DNA from: JAMDEO01 sp963775295
Lineage (GTDB): Bacteria > Actinomycetota > Thermoleophilia > RBG-16-64-13
Direction of reading: 5' to 3'
Length of the DNA stretch: 64,000 bases
Assembly (NCBI GenBank): GCA_963775295.1
Contig: CAVZIK010000006.1
Span: forward strand, 806,001 to 870,000
Shown: positions 1 through 9,833 of the stretch, in pieces
Position numbering within the stretch: the first letter of the stretch is position 1
Layout of the letters: each line of letters begins with the position of its first letter
The notes under the pieces: generated by a model
What the model was told of the DNA's origin: nothing
Seen by the model: the letters and a program-made list of their open reading frames with translations, nothing else
Database searches by the model: none
Position numbers and translations under genes: made by a program

Positions 1-1
1 G

Positions 2-1525
2 GCTCACGCAGCCGAAACGGTAGATGTGCAGGTAACGACGCCCGCCGGTTCGAGTGCCACCGCCGGGGCAGGCGACGACTACGCCTACACCGCGGCCCTT
101 CCCAGCATCACCCTTCTTAGTCCGACGAACGGCTCCACAACTGGAGGCACTGAGGGCTCCGCGGTGATCATAAAGGGCTCGGACCTGATCGGCACCACCT
201 CCGTCATGTTCGGCACCACGGCCGCGACCAGCTTCAGGGTCAACTCCAGTAGCGAGATCTGCGCTGTCGCCCCGGCCCACGCCGCCGGCACGGTGGATGT
301 GATCGTCACCACCTCGAACGGCGCCAGCGTCCCCACCGCCGCCAGCGTGTACGAGTATGTAGACCTGTTCCCCTCGTTGCCGCTCGACACGCCGGTCGAC
401 GTGGTGCGACGCACGGCGTCGCCTTGGATCTGGAGCGCCGCGGTGGCGGGACGAACGGTCGCCTACGAAGAAAGTCCCACCTGGACCTTGTGGCCGCCGG
501 GTGCGGAAATGGCTCCACAAACCGCAGTGGCAAAGACGCTTGACCTGGCAACAGGGGAAGAGTCCACCGTTCCGGGGAGCGAGACCGCCCCTCCGCACTT
601 CACGAACTTCTCCACCTGGCCTTGGTGGTTCCTATCCGCCCTTCCCAATCCTAAGGACAACGGCGCCGGAGCCTCGCTTGTCTGGGGAGTCGTGAACAAC
701 CAGTACATAGGCGGCGGCATCCCCCGCTACCAGAACGTCTCGGGCGCGGCCGACGGTGGAATAGCCAGGGCGCTTCTTGACCCTGCCACCATGACCCTCC
801 CGCCCATCCGTACCGGCGACGTTCTCGTGCTTCCCCGCACCACCCCGGCCTACGAGAACGCGCACCTCGGCAACGTGGGCACCACCCTCGGCTACCAACT
901 CCTCATCCTCACCGGGAGTCTGGAGAAGCCGGTTGTGGTTGATCCCACAGGCCCGCGGCTACCCGCGGTCGCTCTTGTCGGGATAAGCCCATACGTCTCC
1001 TGGTTCGGCTTCTTCACGCAGGACGCGAGCCAGTTCCGCAGTGATCTTCCCGGCCGCCCGCCCCGGGTGTTTGATCTGCGGACCGGGAAGCTCGTTGATA
1101 TTGCTGTTGCCGACCCGCGCACTCCGGATCGTGCGACGGCCTGTGTGGTTGCTGGTCACTGGGCGGCCTGGGTAGCGGTCGATGGCAGTCCCCAAAGAAA
1201 CAGCCTCTATTTGGCCAACCTTGCGACCGGCCAGGCCCGCAGACTCGCCGACGGGAATGGCCCGAGCGGGGACATAACGCTTTCGGATGACTGGCTGCTT
1301 TGGACCGACGCCACGGGAACCCTCGCCGGCTTTCACCTTCCGGACATGACGCCGGTCAAGGTGCCGGGGGTACTTGCCTCCGGCGAGAACGCCAGGAAGC
1401 TCCAAGTATCGGGCGATCTTGCCGTCCTTATGGTGGTCGCTCCTGGCGGTGACCCGGAATACAACAGCATCAACTTCGAACCACCGCCGCGGTGGACCGC
1501 CATCCGGGTGGTGAGGCTGCGCTGA
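2..1525 (+). CDS. IPT/TIG-domain and beta-propeller surface protein, 5' partial
   Basis: The frame is open to the left edge, so the gene begins upstream of the window and position 26 (GTG) is not the true start. The first in-window residues (AHAAETVDVQVTTPAGSSAT) repeat a later stretch (AHAAGTVDVIVTTSNGASV), which shows two tandem IPT/TIG immunoglobulin-like folds. The remaining ~370 residues carry repeated units of the type YLANLATGQARRLADGNG and LSDDWLLW, as in TolB-like beta-propellers. No membrane segment or catalytic motif is visible. The protein is probably exported and cell-surface associated; its ligand is unknown. A short fragment of a similar propeller sits in the pseudogene near 17600. 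Confidence 0.8.
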   Translation, partial: AHAAETVDVQVTTPAGSSATAGAGDDYAYTAALPSITLLSPTNGSTTGGTEGSAVIIKGSDLIGTTSVMFGTTAATSFRVNSSSEICAVAPAHAAGTVDVIVTTSNGASVPTAASVYEYVDLFPSLPLDTPVDVVRRTASPWIWSAAVAGRTVAYEESPTWTLWPPGAEMAPQTAVAKTLDLATGEESTVPGSETAPPHFTNFSTWPWWFLSALPNPKDNGAGASLVWGVVNNQYIGGGIPRYQNVSGAADGGIARALLDPATMTLPPIRTGDVLVLPRTTPAYENAHLGNVGTTLGYQLLILTGSLEKPVVVDPTGPRLPAVALVGISPYVSWFGFFTQDASQFRSDLPGRPPRVFDLRTGKLVDIAVADPRTPDRATACVVAGHWAAWVAVDGSPQRNSLYLANLATGQARRLADGNGPSGDITLSDDWLLWTDATGTLAGFHLPDMTPVKVPGVLASGENARKLQVSGDLAVLMVVAPGGDPEYNSINFEPPPRWTAIRVVRLR

Positions 1526-1892
1526 GACCCGGTTGCGTGAATCTCCACCAGCGTCTCCGAAATGAGTTTGCGGGCAGTGAGCGGTGGGCAGCCGGCCGAA
1601 GGGCAGTAGGTGGTGAGCATGCGACCAAAGCCATACGCAAGGATTGGCCGATTGGTGACGGCGGTAGCCAGAGTTTGTGGGAGGCTTCTGACATCAGCAC
1701 CATGAGCCAATTGTGTGCACATACGTTCCCCGCAGTCACGTAAATTCGATCCGCGTCGCACGCGCCAAGGTAACGCTTTCGGGGCAGCCGGACATATCAT
1801 GAGTGAGGGCGCAGGATGAAAATCGGGAGCGTCTGGCGTCGTGCCCGCGTCAAACCAGGCGAGGGTGCACCGAAAGCCGGAGGGGGCAGCAA
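1526..1892. other. intergenic, no gene recognised
   Basis: There is no convincing coding sequence here: short open frames on both strands lack ribosome-binding sites and family resemblance. It probably carries the promoter of the serpin operon that follows. Confidence 0.4.
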
Positions 1893-3182
1893 GTGCGGGT
1901 AAGAACGAGTTGGGCAACTCTAATCTGCTTCAGCATGCTTCTTGTCGTGATCGGTCTCTCGGCATCAGCCTGCGGGACGTCTCCTAACCCTGAGACACAG
2001 GTATCGGGCGACTCTGCGTCTGCCGTCCTAGCGGGTGAGCCCCAGGTCGATCCATCTACCCAGGCACAGAAGGATATGCATGCGGTTGCGGCAGACAACA
2101 ACGCCTTCTCTTTTGACCTCTTCCGGGTCATCCGGTCGAAGAGTGACAACCTGGTCATCTCTCCCTACGGTCTCTCGGTCGTGCTTTCCATGACCATGGC
2201 CGGGGCCAAGGGAGAGACTCGCCAAGAGATGGCAGACGTACTGCATCTCAGCCTTGCCGAGGGCCAACTCTACCCGGCCCTCGGTGCACTTGCCTCCTCG
2301 CTTGCCGACATCGAGGACTTCACCTCTGCCTCCGCGCTCTGGGACCAGACCGGACTGAACTACAAGTCCGATTTCATCGACCTGCTGGGATCGACCTATG
2401 GCGCGCCTCTGAGACTGGTCGACTTTGACAACTACGGGGAAGCGGCAAAGACCATAAACGACTGGGTGAGCAAGAACACCAACGGTCGCATACCGGAGTT
2501 GGTCGACGTGAACGCTCCTCGGCCGGACACTATCATCATGATGCTGACAAATGCCGTCTACCTGAAGGCTACGTGGCAGAATCCCTTCTCGTCGCAGGCA
2601 ACGAGCAACCGGACGTTCCATTTGCTGGGTGGAACCACTGCCGAGGTTCCCACTATGAGCAGCACCGGCAGCTTCAACTACCTCAGCGACTCAGGCTTTG
2701 ATGCGGTCGAGCTTCCCTACAAGGACGGACGACTCTCGCTCGTCGTCCTTGCTCCGAAGACGGGGGACTTCGAGAGCTACCTGGGAGAGATGACCACCGA
2801 GGTCCTCGAAGCAACTCTTTCTCAAATGAAGCAGGGACAGGTGGAGCTGCGACTTCCCCGGTTCACCTTCACCTCATCGCCGGATGTCACAAGGACACTG
2901 AAGGCCATGGGAATGAGGACCCCGTTTGCTTCGCAGGCGGACTTTTCCGGCATAACTGCAATGCAGGCCGAGATATCGGCCGTGGTCCAGAAGGCATTCA
3001 TCGTCGTCAATGAGGAAGGCACCGAAGCTGCGGCTGCATCCGGGGTGACCGTGGCAGCTGAAGCTACCACGACGTCAGAACCAATCCCCGTCCTTAGCAT
3101 CGACCGTCCTTTCTACTACCTCGTCCGGGACCACGAGACGGGCACTATCATCTTCCTTGGTCAGGTGACGGACCCGCGATGA
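1893..3182 (+). CDS. serpin family protease inhibitor, exported
   Basis: A full-length serpin core of about 370 residues follows a signal peptide ending in LSASACG, so it is probably a lipoprotein, although the lipobox is weak because Ala sits at -3. I chose GTG 1893 because AGGGGG lies 6 nt upstream; an earlier in-frame GTG at 1803 would add a non-signal-like leader. Family signatures seen are NLVISPYGLSVVLSMTMAG near the N-terminus and the C-terminal DRPFYYLVRD. The hinge of the reactive-centre loop reads EEGTEAAAAS, which fits an inhibitory serpin that inserts its loop. The scissile region is VTVAAEATTT, rich in small residues, with P1 near Ala/Glu by counting, so the target may be an elastase-like or Glu-specific protease (inference). 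The next gene overlaps it by 4 nt. A decayed paralogue lies at 16527-17097. Confidence 0.92.
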   Translation: MRVRTSWATLICFSMLLVVIGLSASACGTSPNPETQVSGDSASAVLAGEPQVDPSTQAQKDMHAVAADNNAFSFDLFRVIRSKSDNLVISPYGLSVVLSMTMAGAKGETRQEMADVLHLSLAEGQLYPALGALASSLADIEDFTSASALWDQTGLNYKSDFIDLLGSTYGAPLRLVDFDNYGEAAKTINDWVSKNTNGRIPELVDVNAPRPDTIIMMLTNAVYLKATWQNPFSSQATSNRTFHLLGGTTAEVPTMSSTGSFNYLSDSGFDAVELPYKDGRLSLVVLAPKTGDFESYLGEMTTEVLEATLSQMKQGQVELRLPRFTFTSSPDVTRTLKAMGMRTPFASQADFSGITAMQAEISAVVQKAFIVVNEEGTEAAAASGVTVAAEATTTSEPIPVLSIDRPFYYLVRDHETGTIIFLGQVTDPR

Positions 3183-4510
3183 GGTCTTGCTGGCTTGCCT
3201 GGATATCAGTGAAACCTGGGCCACGGGCAGCGGGATCGGCAGTGCTCTGCGGACTGCTGCTGGTCGCACTGGCTCTTGTCCTAGCGTCGTGCGGCTCTGC
3301 CCCTTCTCCTCCTGGTCCTGCTGCGACCGTGTCGACAACGTCGAGTTCTTACACCACCGGGGCAGTCCCGTCCACAACAACGAGCGCTTTCACCGGCGGT
3401 CCTTCTGCCTCTGATCTTCCGGGCGCTTTTCCCACAAGCCTGAATGTGGGCGATCGGGTGCTGCACATGCGTAGGTCGTTTACCGCGCTCGCCGCCCCAG
3501 GCGTCGAGACCGATGACTACTGGCAGCAGCCTTCGACAGGGAAGTTCCATGAGGAAGCGGTACGACCGGCGTGGTTTCAGGAGTTCAAAGTGTTCACCGG
3601 AGATCGAGTGCAGGGCTACCGCCTGGAGAAGCTGAGCAACGGAGCCAACCAGGCATACGACTTTTCCTACAACGCGTACATGGCCTCGATCCTTGAAAAC
3701 AAGACGGATCCCAAATCCTTCGACCAAGGAGAGATCGGGAACCGGGTGACGGAGATCAAACAGGCGGTGGCATCGGGTGACCTTCAGGAGGTCGGTTCGG
3801 AGACCAGGGACGGGCGCATCCTTGTCCAATACGAGGGCGTTGTTTCGACGACCGCGTTGCGCAGAGCAGTTCTGGTCGACCAGGCCACGGGCTTTCCCCT
3901 TGAGGACAAGGACTATCGCGCTGATGGGGTTCTCTACGACTCTCAAACGTTTGATCTCGAGGTTCTTGATGACGCGGACGTAGTCGACTTGTTTGCCCCT
4001 CTGGCGTTTCCCGAGGGTGTGAAGGTGATGAAGGATGAGGATCTGCCCGTGTCGCCGGTTACCGGGACGGAGGCATCGTTGCAGCTTCTGAAGGAGGCGG
4101 CGGCGCGAGTATCCTTCCCGCTCTTCTACCTCGGCTGGTCCTATCAGCAACTTCCACTTGAGCTCGTCAACGGCGGGCAGGCTCTGCGAACGTCTGCGCC
4201 ACTTGAATCTGTGAGCCTGTCGTACAGGGGAACCGACGCAGGTGGGCTTGTAGATGTGGGAGTGCTTGAGTTTGATCCCGCCGTCACAGAAAGGCTGCAC
4301 AAACCGTTCTCGGGCTGGACCGTGGTCGAGAAGGTCAAGGTCGGAAATCAGATCGATGTGATCTACCGGGCGAGTGACGCGGGACATTACCTCTTCTACG
4401 TAACTTTGCGCGGCAACACCGAGATCGATATCTATGGCATGACGAAGACCGGAGGCGCAACTGCGTCCGAGCTTACAGAGATCGCCAAGTCGCTGGTGCC
4501 GTTCCCGTAG
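3179..4510 (+). CDS. hypothetical lipoprotein, translationally coupled to serpin
   Basis: The start ATG overlaps the serpin stop (ATGA), so the two are almost certainly co-translated. The N-terminus has a hydrophobic segment and lipobox LASC, followed by a Thr/Ser/Pro-rich linker of about 40 residues that would place the folded part away from the membrane. The ~350-residue ectodomain begins around SLNVGDRVLHMRRSF and has a beta-rich pattern reminiscent of LolA/RseB-like lipoproteins. The C-terminal part (YRASDAGHYLFYVTLRG) resembles the DUF4367-type fold. These family links are impressions, not demonstrated. Function is unknown; coupling suggests it anchors or works with the serpin. Confidence 0.8.
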   Translation: MRSCWLAWISVKPGPRAAGSAVLCGLLLVALALVLASCGSAPSPPGPAATVSTTSSSYTTGAVPSTTTSAFTGGPSASDLPGAFPTSLNVGDRVLHMRRSFTALAAPGVETDDYWQQPSTGKFHEEAVRPAWFQEFKVFTGDRVQGYRLEKLSNGANQAYDFSYNAYMASILENKTDPKSFDQGEIGNRVTEIKQAVASGDLQEVGSETRDGRILVQYEGVVSTTALRRAVLVDQATGFPLEDKDYRADGVLYDSQTFDLEVLDDADVVDLFAPLAFPEGVKVMKDEDLPVSPVTGTEASLQLLKEAAARVSFPLFYLGWSYQQLPLELVNGGQALRTSAPLESVSLSYRGTDAGGLVDVGVLEFDPAVTERLHKPFSGWTVVEKVKVGNQIDVIYRASDAGHYLFYVTLRGNTEIDIYGMTKTGGATASELTEIAKSLVPFP

Positions 4511-5405
4511 GGACGCCCCATCGGCAACGGCTCTCAGAGTATCTAGACCGCGTTGATAACCATTTCAGGCCTACCGGAAATATGATGAGCGAGACGAGTC
4601 CCGATCGGGGAGGGTGCGAAGCATTGTGCCGATCTATCCTGCCGAACCCGGGAGAGACGGGAGATGGCATCTAGGAAGCTAAAGATGGGACCGACGCCGA
4701 TGCCGGTGGTGCTCGCCTTTGCGCTCCTTCCCGCGCCTGCTATTGCCGCAGCGGGTCGTGGGACCGCCCCATTGTCGAGGAACGCTTCGGCGAGAATCAT
4801 CGCACGGCCCTTGACCAGCGCGGCTTCGCTTCCTTCAACAACCCTCTCCACCCCGGCGGAGTCGTCCATTGCCTATCGGGAGATCCTGCGAAGTCGCCGA
4901 TATCGAGTCCTATGGTGGCCTGACGGCCAGCGAGCGGGTCGGGTAGAGCAACGGTATCGAGTACTCAAATGGGAGGTCTCTGAGGGTGAGGGGTTTCAAT
5001 AGGTCGATAAGGCTATTGGGAGGGCCATCGTCATCGTCGGCCTGAAAGACATGCGATTTGCCCCTCGCATTCCGGAGTCACATCATCCATGAGGCGGGAT
5101 GTCGGGATGCAGCCCGTGTACTACACTCACATTCGGCGCATTTACCGTCATCAGGTTGCGTCGCGGCCCAAGGCAATGCCTCGTCACGTCCAGCGCGCAG
5201 TCCCCGGTCTTGGCAGCCAAGCGTCGGCTGACCCGTACTTTTCGGGCAACTATCGTATCCCTGGCTATGGGGTGAAAGCCGACATAAGTACGCCCCTACC
5301 GAAATGCCAAACGGTGATATAGGGTGGACAAAATTGCCCGTTGATTGGCTTCCAAACGAGGCTTGTCCTTTACTTCGGTCGGACGGGAACATTGAGGGAG
5401 GGTGA
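4511..5405. other. long intergenic stretch, no confident gene
   Basis: About 0.9 kb without a recognisable gene. A 112-codon frame at 4664-5002 (+) has a purine-rich stretch before its ATG, but its product is low complexity with no family resemblance, and an overlapping frame on the other strand is no better. Around 5237-5310 the sequence can fold (TTTCGG pairs with CCGAAA) upstream of the exchanger gene, but it matches no riboswitch consensus I know. It may be decayed coding sequence plus the exchanger's 5' region. Confidence 0.35.
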
Positions 5406-6374
5406 ATGTCTCTGGCTCTGTGGATTGTCGTCCTGGTTGTTTCGCTCCTTGCCCTCGTCAAGTCGGCGGACTTGTTCACCGAGGGTGCTGAAGAACTGGG
5501 GGTCGTGCTGGGCGTGCCTTCGTTTGTGGTGGGTGTAACCATCGTTGCGATCGGCACTTCTCTGCCGGAGTTGGTGAGTTCAATATTCGCCGTGGTCGAG
5601 GGTTCGCCCGAGATCGTGGTGGGCAATGCGGTGGGGTCGAATGTCACCAACATCTTCTTGGTCCTGGGCTTCGCTGCCATTCTTGGCGGCCGCCTATTCG
5701 TCCGTCGGGAGATCGTGAAGATCGATCTGCCCATGCTCGCAAGCTCCGCAGCTCTTCTGGGACTCACTGCTCTAGATGGCACGATATCGCGAGTCGACGG
5801 ACTCCTTCTTCTGGCAGGGGCCTTTATCTACGCGGTGTACGGCTTTCGCATATCCCGTCCCAGTCCGGAAACCAGGGCGGACATCGAGGAATCGGTCGCC
5901 GAGGACATCAAGCTCGAACGTGGCCGCCTGCGCCCCCTGGCGGTACTCAAGCTCATCGGCGGAGTCGTGGTTCTCTACTTCGCGGCCGAGTACACCATCA
6001 AGTCGGTGATCGAGCTGTCGGCTTTGCTCAACGTGGGCTCCGACGTCATCGCGATCTCCGCTGTGGCTCTCGGTACCTCGCTGCCTGAATTGGTCGTCAG
6101 CGTGGTCGCGGCCCGTCGAGGGAAGCTGGAGATCGCCATTGGCAACGTTCTTGGGTCCAACGTCTTCAACGCGTTTGCGGTTGTCGGCATACCCGCGCTG
6201 ATCGCGCCGCTTCCTGTGACGCACACCGTTCTTACCGTCGGTCTCCCGTTCATGGGTGTCGCGACGGTCCTCTATTTCTTCATGGCGCAGGATCGCGAGG
6301 TGACGAGGTGGGAGGGAATGCCGCTCGTCCTCTTCTATATCTTGTTCTTGGGGAGGTTGTTCAAGCTGTTCTAG
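5406..6374 (+). CDS. Na+/Ca2+ exchanger family (CaCA) membrane protein
   Basis: This is an integral membrane cation exchanger of the YrbG type; its 322 residues match the usual length. Both diagnostic alpha repeats are present: GVTIVAIGTSLPELVSS in the first half and ISAVALGTSLPELVVSV in the second, each followed by a GN..GSN motif (VGNAVGSNVTN, IGNVLGSNVFN). The conserved Glu residues that bind the ion are in both. About ten membrane helices are visible, with a charged cytoplasmic loop near residues 145-180 (RPSPETRADIEESVAEDIKLE). GAGGGTG precedes the ATG. Substrate direction (Ca2+ efflux by Na+ or H+) cannot be told from sequence. It appears monocistronic. Confidence 0.93.
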   Translation: MSLALWIVVLVVSLLALVKSADLFTEGAEELGVVLGVPSFVVGVTIVAIGTSLPELVSSIFAVVEGSPEIVVGNAVGSNVTNIFLVLGFAAILGGRLFVRREIVKIDLPMLASSAALLGLTALDGTISRVDGLLLLAGAFIYAVYGFRISRPSPETRADIEESVAEDIKLERGRLRPLAVLKLIGGVVVLYFAAEYTIKSVIELSALLNVGSDVIAISAVALGTSLPELVVSVVAARRGKLEIAIGNVLGSNVFNAFAVVGIPALIAPLPVTHTVLTVGLPFMGVATVLYFFMAQDREVTRWEGMPLVLFYILFLGRLFKLF

Positions 6375-6449
6375 GAGGGGCCGGCAGACGCCATCAACGA
6401 TGGTCGGGGATCCGAAGCGTGGAGCCCCGACTAGAAGATACGTCGATTG

Positions 6450-6749
6450 ACTTCGCTTCGCGCTTAGCGCCGCGCTGCTCCAGTCGCTGATATCCGTCAT
6501 CATCTGATCCATATCACCGGCGCATGCTTGTTTCTGTTCCGTGTGCGCGTCGGCGGATAGCAGAGCTTGCGCCTCATTGAGCCGACCATCGTTCGCCAGC
6601 CCTAAAACCTGACGTTCCATGTTCGCCAGCACGGAGTTGGCGGCGGCCATGGGCGCAGACATCGTCAGCGCCTTGTCCAGCCGCGTCCTTTCTCCGTGGA
6701 GTCGTTGGACGCTCATGGCTCGTTGCCGGGTGCGCTCGGCGAAACCCAT
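6450..6749 (-). pseudogene. remnant of a sensor-protein input domain
   Basis: On the minus strand the frame reads ...LTMSAPMAAA, then NSVLANMERQVLGLANDGRL, then NEAQALLSADAHTEQKQ. This matches a helical extracytoplasmic sensor domain common in GGDEF and PAS proteins (pattern: LTMSARMAAATG... AN..L..ME..A..LV..GR..EA..LL....Y..QK..YA.GM). The piece joining the two halves is missing and no downstream output domain follows. It is therefore a fragment of a larger sensor gene. The rest of 6375-7082 holds nothing recognisable. Confidence 0.5.
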
Positions 6750-7082
6750 CCCTTCGTGGACCTGTTATCCCAGTCCAGCGCATGGCGCGACAGTGGCGGC
6801 CATCGCCTCAACGGCCGAAGATCGAGAGCACCTTTATCGTCGCGTCGAGCCCGATTCATCAATCTGCTCCAGCTTTCTTCGGTTCATCTTTTCAGTATTA
6901 TCGACAAGGTGCTCGTGGATGGTGAGGGGCGCGCACCATCCGACGAGGGTATGTAGTCGGCACGGGCCTCAATCGAACTCCGTTAACCTCGGGGAAAGCG
7001 GGTGTTCGGTTGTTACGCGTGCTGACGAAGTACCCCTGTATCCGCGGGCGTCTCGCGCGAGGTCTTTCACCCCTCGAAGCCT

Positions 7083-9026
7083 ATGGCGGCAGCGTGGGAG
7101 ATACAACGGCCACGTCTGCCCCTGCGGGGAGGGGGTGAACAGAGTCGACGCATTGCCTTTCCTCAAGTTTCCGACCTTGGTTCAAGGAGGCTGACGTCTG
7201 AGTCGATAGTAGGAGCAGTGACTCGAATCGTGGGGGCGGCAGGCGTGGCAGACAGAAATTGTGACGAGCAGAGCCTGCGGAATCATCAGACCATCTTCGC
7301 CGGTGAACGAATCGTGCCGATCACCGCCTTCGCGGAGGGGTGTGATTGCTCTGTGCTGCTTAAAACCGCGATAGACGGTTTCGCCTACTGCCAGATGATC
7401 TACGACGCAGCGGGGCAACCGCTTGACTGGATCTATCTTGCGGTCAATCCGGCGTTCGTCCACCTGACAGGTCTCACGGAGATCGTGGGCAAGACCGCAA
7501 CGGAGGCGATCCCAGGGATCAAGGACTTCTCCCCCGAGCTATTCGAGGTCTATGGGAGAGTAGCCTCCGGCAACGGGCCGGAAGCCTTGGAGATCGACTT
7601 TCGTCCCCTTTCCATGTGGCTTCGCATCGCCGTGTCGAGTCCCTCCCCGAGATATTTCTTCACATTCTTTGAGGACATTACCGAGCAGAAGAAGATGCAA
7701 GCCACAAATCGGCTGTCGCAGCTGTCTCTGGATCGCTCCGCCGACATGATTCACTGGCTCAGGCCGGACGGCCGCATCACCTACACGAGCGAGTCAGCCC
7801 TCCGGCGAATCGGTCGATCAGAAGAAGAGGTTCCTGGTCTCACGGTGTTCGATCTCGATCCGGCCATGAGCCCCGAGCTCTGGGCGGCCCAATGGCGCGA
7901 TCTCAAGGCAGCCGGTTCCCTCTCGTTTGAGACGGTGCACGTCACCAAGGAAGGCGAGATCTTCCCTGTGGAAGTGACAGCAAACTACCTTGACCTCGAT
8001 GGGGAGGAATACAGCTTCGCTTTCACCCGGGATATCAGTGACCGTCGCAAGCTGGAAGGGTCGCTTCGCTTGACCCAGCTCTCCGTTGACCGAGCCGCGG
8101 ATCTCATCCACTGGATGGATCCAGACGGCCGCCTTCTGTACGTAAGCGATTCAACCTGCCTTCGACACGGATATTCCCGCGAAGAATTGCTTCAGATGAC
8201 CATATTCGATCTCGACCCGCTCCAGACCCGCACGACCTGGGGCGAACACTGGAAAGACCTGCAGCAAGGCGAGTCCCGGAGCTTCGAGTCCGTGCACGTT
8301 ACGAAAGAGGGGGAGGTCTTCCCAGTCGAAGTGGTGGCCAACTATGTGCGTCAAGGTGACAAGGAGTTCAACTTCGGCTTTGCGAGGGATATCACTCGAC
8401 GCAAGCGGGCAGAGCAGGAGCTCAGTAAGGCAAAGGCCGCGCTTCAATCCCAAAATCGCGAACTCGAGGAGGCGGGGCGCCGTCTGATGGAGGCAAACCG
8501 CGAGTTGGTCAGAACCCGAGATGCGCTTGCTGTGCAGGCCCGCACGGATCCTTTGACAGGTTGCCTCAATCGGGGCGCCGTCCTGGCGAGACTGGATGAG
8601 GAGGTGGCGCGCGCCGACCGAGAACGAAGTTCGGTTGCCGTGGCCATGCTCGACATAGACCACTTCAAGGACGTCAATGACACCTTTGGGCACCCGGCAG
8701 GCGATCGTGTTCTTTGCGAGGTCGTGGCGCGATCTCTTGGCGCCTTGCGGCCGTACGACGTCTTCGGCCGGATCGGAGGGGAAGAATTCCTCTTGGTGGT
8801 TCTAGGCGTGCAGCGAGATGGGGCCCAAGAGATCGCGGAGAGGGTACGGCACGCCATCGAAGCCGAACCTGTGCTCGTCGACGGAACGTTGATTCCAGTG
8901 ACTGCGAGCATGGGTGCAGCGGTGCGAGACGCGGAGTCCTCGGACGCTCTCATACGTTTGGCGGACGGAGCCTTGTACGAAGCCAAGGCCCACGGCCGCA
9001 ACCGTGTTGAGATGGCCATACAGTGA
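7083..9026 (+). CDS. PAS-domain diguanylate cyclase (GGDEF)
   Basis: This protein should make cyclic di-GMP. Three PAS-type domains come first: about residues 95-205 (AIDGFAYCQMIYDAAG...), 215-325 (LSLDRSADMIHWLRPDGRIT) and 330-445 (LSVDRAADLIHWMDPDGRLL). The second and third are near duplicates of each other. A coiled-coil linker (about 440-485) leads into a GGDEF domain with DPLTGCLNR, DIDHFKDVND and the active motif GGEEF. RPYD sits five residues before GGEEF, matching the RxxD inhibitory site for product feedback. There is no transmembrane segment, so sensing is cytoplasmic. The start is uncertain: ATG 7083 lacks a good ribosome site, while in-frame GTGs at 7218 and 7248 lie closer to AGGAG or AAGGAGG. 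Confidence 0.9.
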   Translation: MAAAWEIQRPRLPLRGGGEQSRRIAFPQVSDLGSRRLTSESIVGAVTRIVGAAGVADRNCDEQSLRNHQTIFAGERIVPITAFAEGCDCSVLLKTAIDGFAYCQMIYDAAGQPLDWIYLAVNPAFVHLTGLTEIVGKTATEAIPGIKDFSPELFEVYGRVASGNGPEALEIDFRPLSMWLRIAVSSPSPRYFFTFFEDITEQKKMQATNRLSQLSLDRSADMIHWLRPDGRITYTSESALRRIGRSEEEVPGLTVFDLDPAMSPELWAAQWRDLKAAGSLSFETVHVTKEGEIFPVEVTANYLDLDGEEYSFAFTRDISDRRKLEGSLRLTQLSVDRAADLIHWMDPDGRLLYVSDSTCLRHGYSREELLQMTIFDLDPLQTRTTWGEHWKDLQQGESRSFESVHVTKEGEVFPVEVVANYVRQGDKEFNFGFARDITRRKRAEQELSKAKAALQSQNRELEEAGRRLMEANRELVRTRDALAVQARTDPLTGCLNRGAVLARLDEEVARADRERSSVAVAMLDIDHFKDVNDTFGHPAGDRVLCEVVARSLGALRPYDVFGRIGGEEFLLVVLGVQRDGAQEIAERVRHAIEAEPVLVDGTLIPVTASMGAAVRDAESSDALIRLADGALYEAKAHGRNRVEMAIQ

Positions 9027-9191
9027 GAAGTCGGAGAAACTCGCTGTCCGACCCGGAGGGCTCATTGATGACATGAGCGGACCCACAGCGCACTCGTCCT
9101 CCGCCACGTCTCGAGGTGTTCTCCCTTCAAGTTTGCGCTACTGTGAAGCCCAAGCCTTCGAGGGTGCTGTTTGCCACAAGGGGAGGATGAG

Positions 9192-9833
9192 GTGGGATTT
9201 GGAAGGACAGCGGCGTGCTTCGGCATCGGGTTCGTGGTTCTTGAGGTTGCCGGTTTCGTCTTGTGGGGGTCTCCTCCCGCCACCGGGGCTTCGGCAAGCG
9301 AGATCATCAGGTATTTCGCCGAGGCAGGAAGTTCGCCCAAGATCGGAACAGTCTTGAACGCGTTGGCATACACCCTTGCGATGCCGTTCATTGTCGGCTT
9401 CGTACTCCCGTTCTTGAAGAAGGATCGGGAATACGGTGAGGGCTACGGATGGCTGGTGTTCGGCGGTTTCCTCGTAACGGGAGCCACGGCGCTGGTCGGT
9501 CTCAGCGCCTCGTTCGCCCAGGTCCTGCGTGGGGGTGCCCAGTTGGACGCAGCAACCATCCGCGCTCTGTCGGATCTGTCGAACATGGCATACGGACTGG
9601 CGATTCTCTTCATGGTTGTCTGGGCGGGAGCCGCCGCCGTGGCCGTCTTCAGGCGGCGAGTGATGCCCCGGTGGTTTGGGATCTTCAGCGTACTTGCGGC
9701 TCTGGGCGGGTTCACAGGCATCGTCAGCGTTGCGAGCACGCGCCTGGGAATGGTCATCGACGTAGGCTTCGTCTTGCTAGTGTTGTGGGTTCTCGGGGCC
9801 AGCGTCGCCATGCTGCGGGAGGTGCCCTCATGA
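9192..9833 (+). CDS. multi-pass membrane protein, DUF4386-like
   Basis: A 213-residue protein with about six hydrophobic helices (e.g. FGIGFVVLEVAGFVLW, GYGWLVFGGFLVTGATALVG, ILFMVVWAGAAAVAVFRRR). I chose GTG 9192 because GGGGAGG lies five bases upstream; TTG 9171 has none. The pattern resembles the DUF4386 family of small membrane proteins; no transport or catalytic motif is visible. Its stop overlaps the start of the DUF169 gene (ATGA at 9830-9833), so the two are co-translated. Function unknown. Confidence 0.8.
   Translation: MGFGRTAACFGIGFVVLEVAGFVLWGSPPATGASASEIIRYFAEAGSSPKIGTVLNALAYTLAMPFIVGFVLPFLKKDREYGEGYGWLVFGGFLVTGATALVGLSASFAQVLRGGAQLDAATIRALSDLSNMAYGLAILFMVVWAGAAAVAVFRRRVMPRWFGIFSVLAALGGFTGIVSVASTRLGMVIDVGFVLLVLWVLGASVAMLREVPS

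Noticed and set aside
4664..5002. 112-codon plus-strand frame as a gene
   Set aside because: Despite a purine-rich leader, the product is low complexity and an equally long frame lies opposite. I left it as unassigned intergenic sequence.
5237..5310. Possible riboswitch before the cation exchanger gene
   Set aside because: A short stem is possible but no conserved core of any riboswitch class I know is present.
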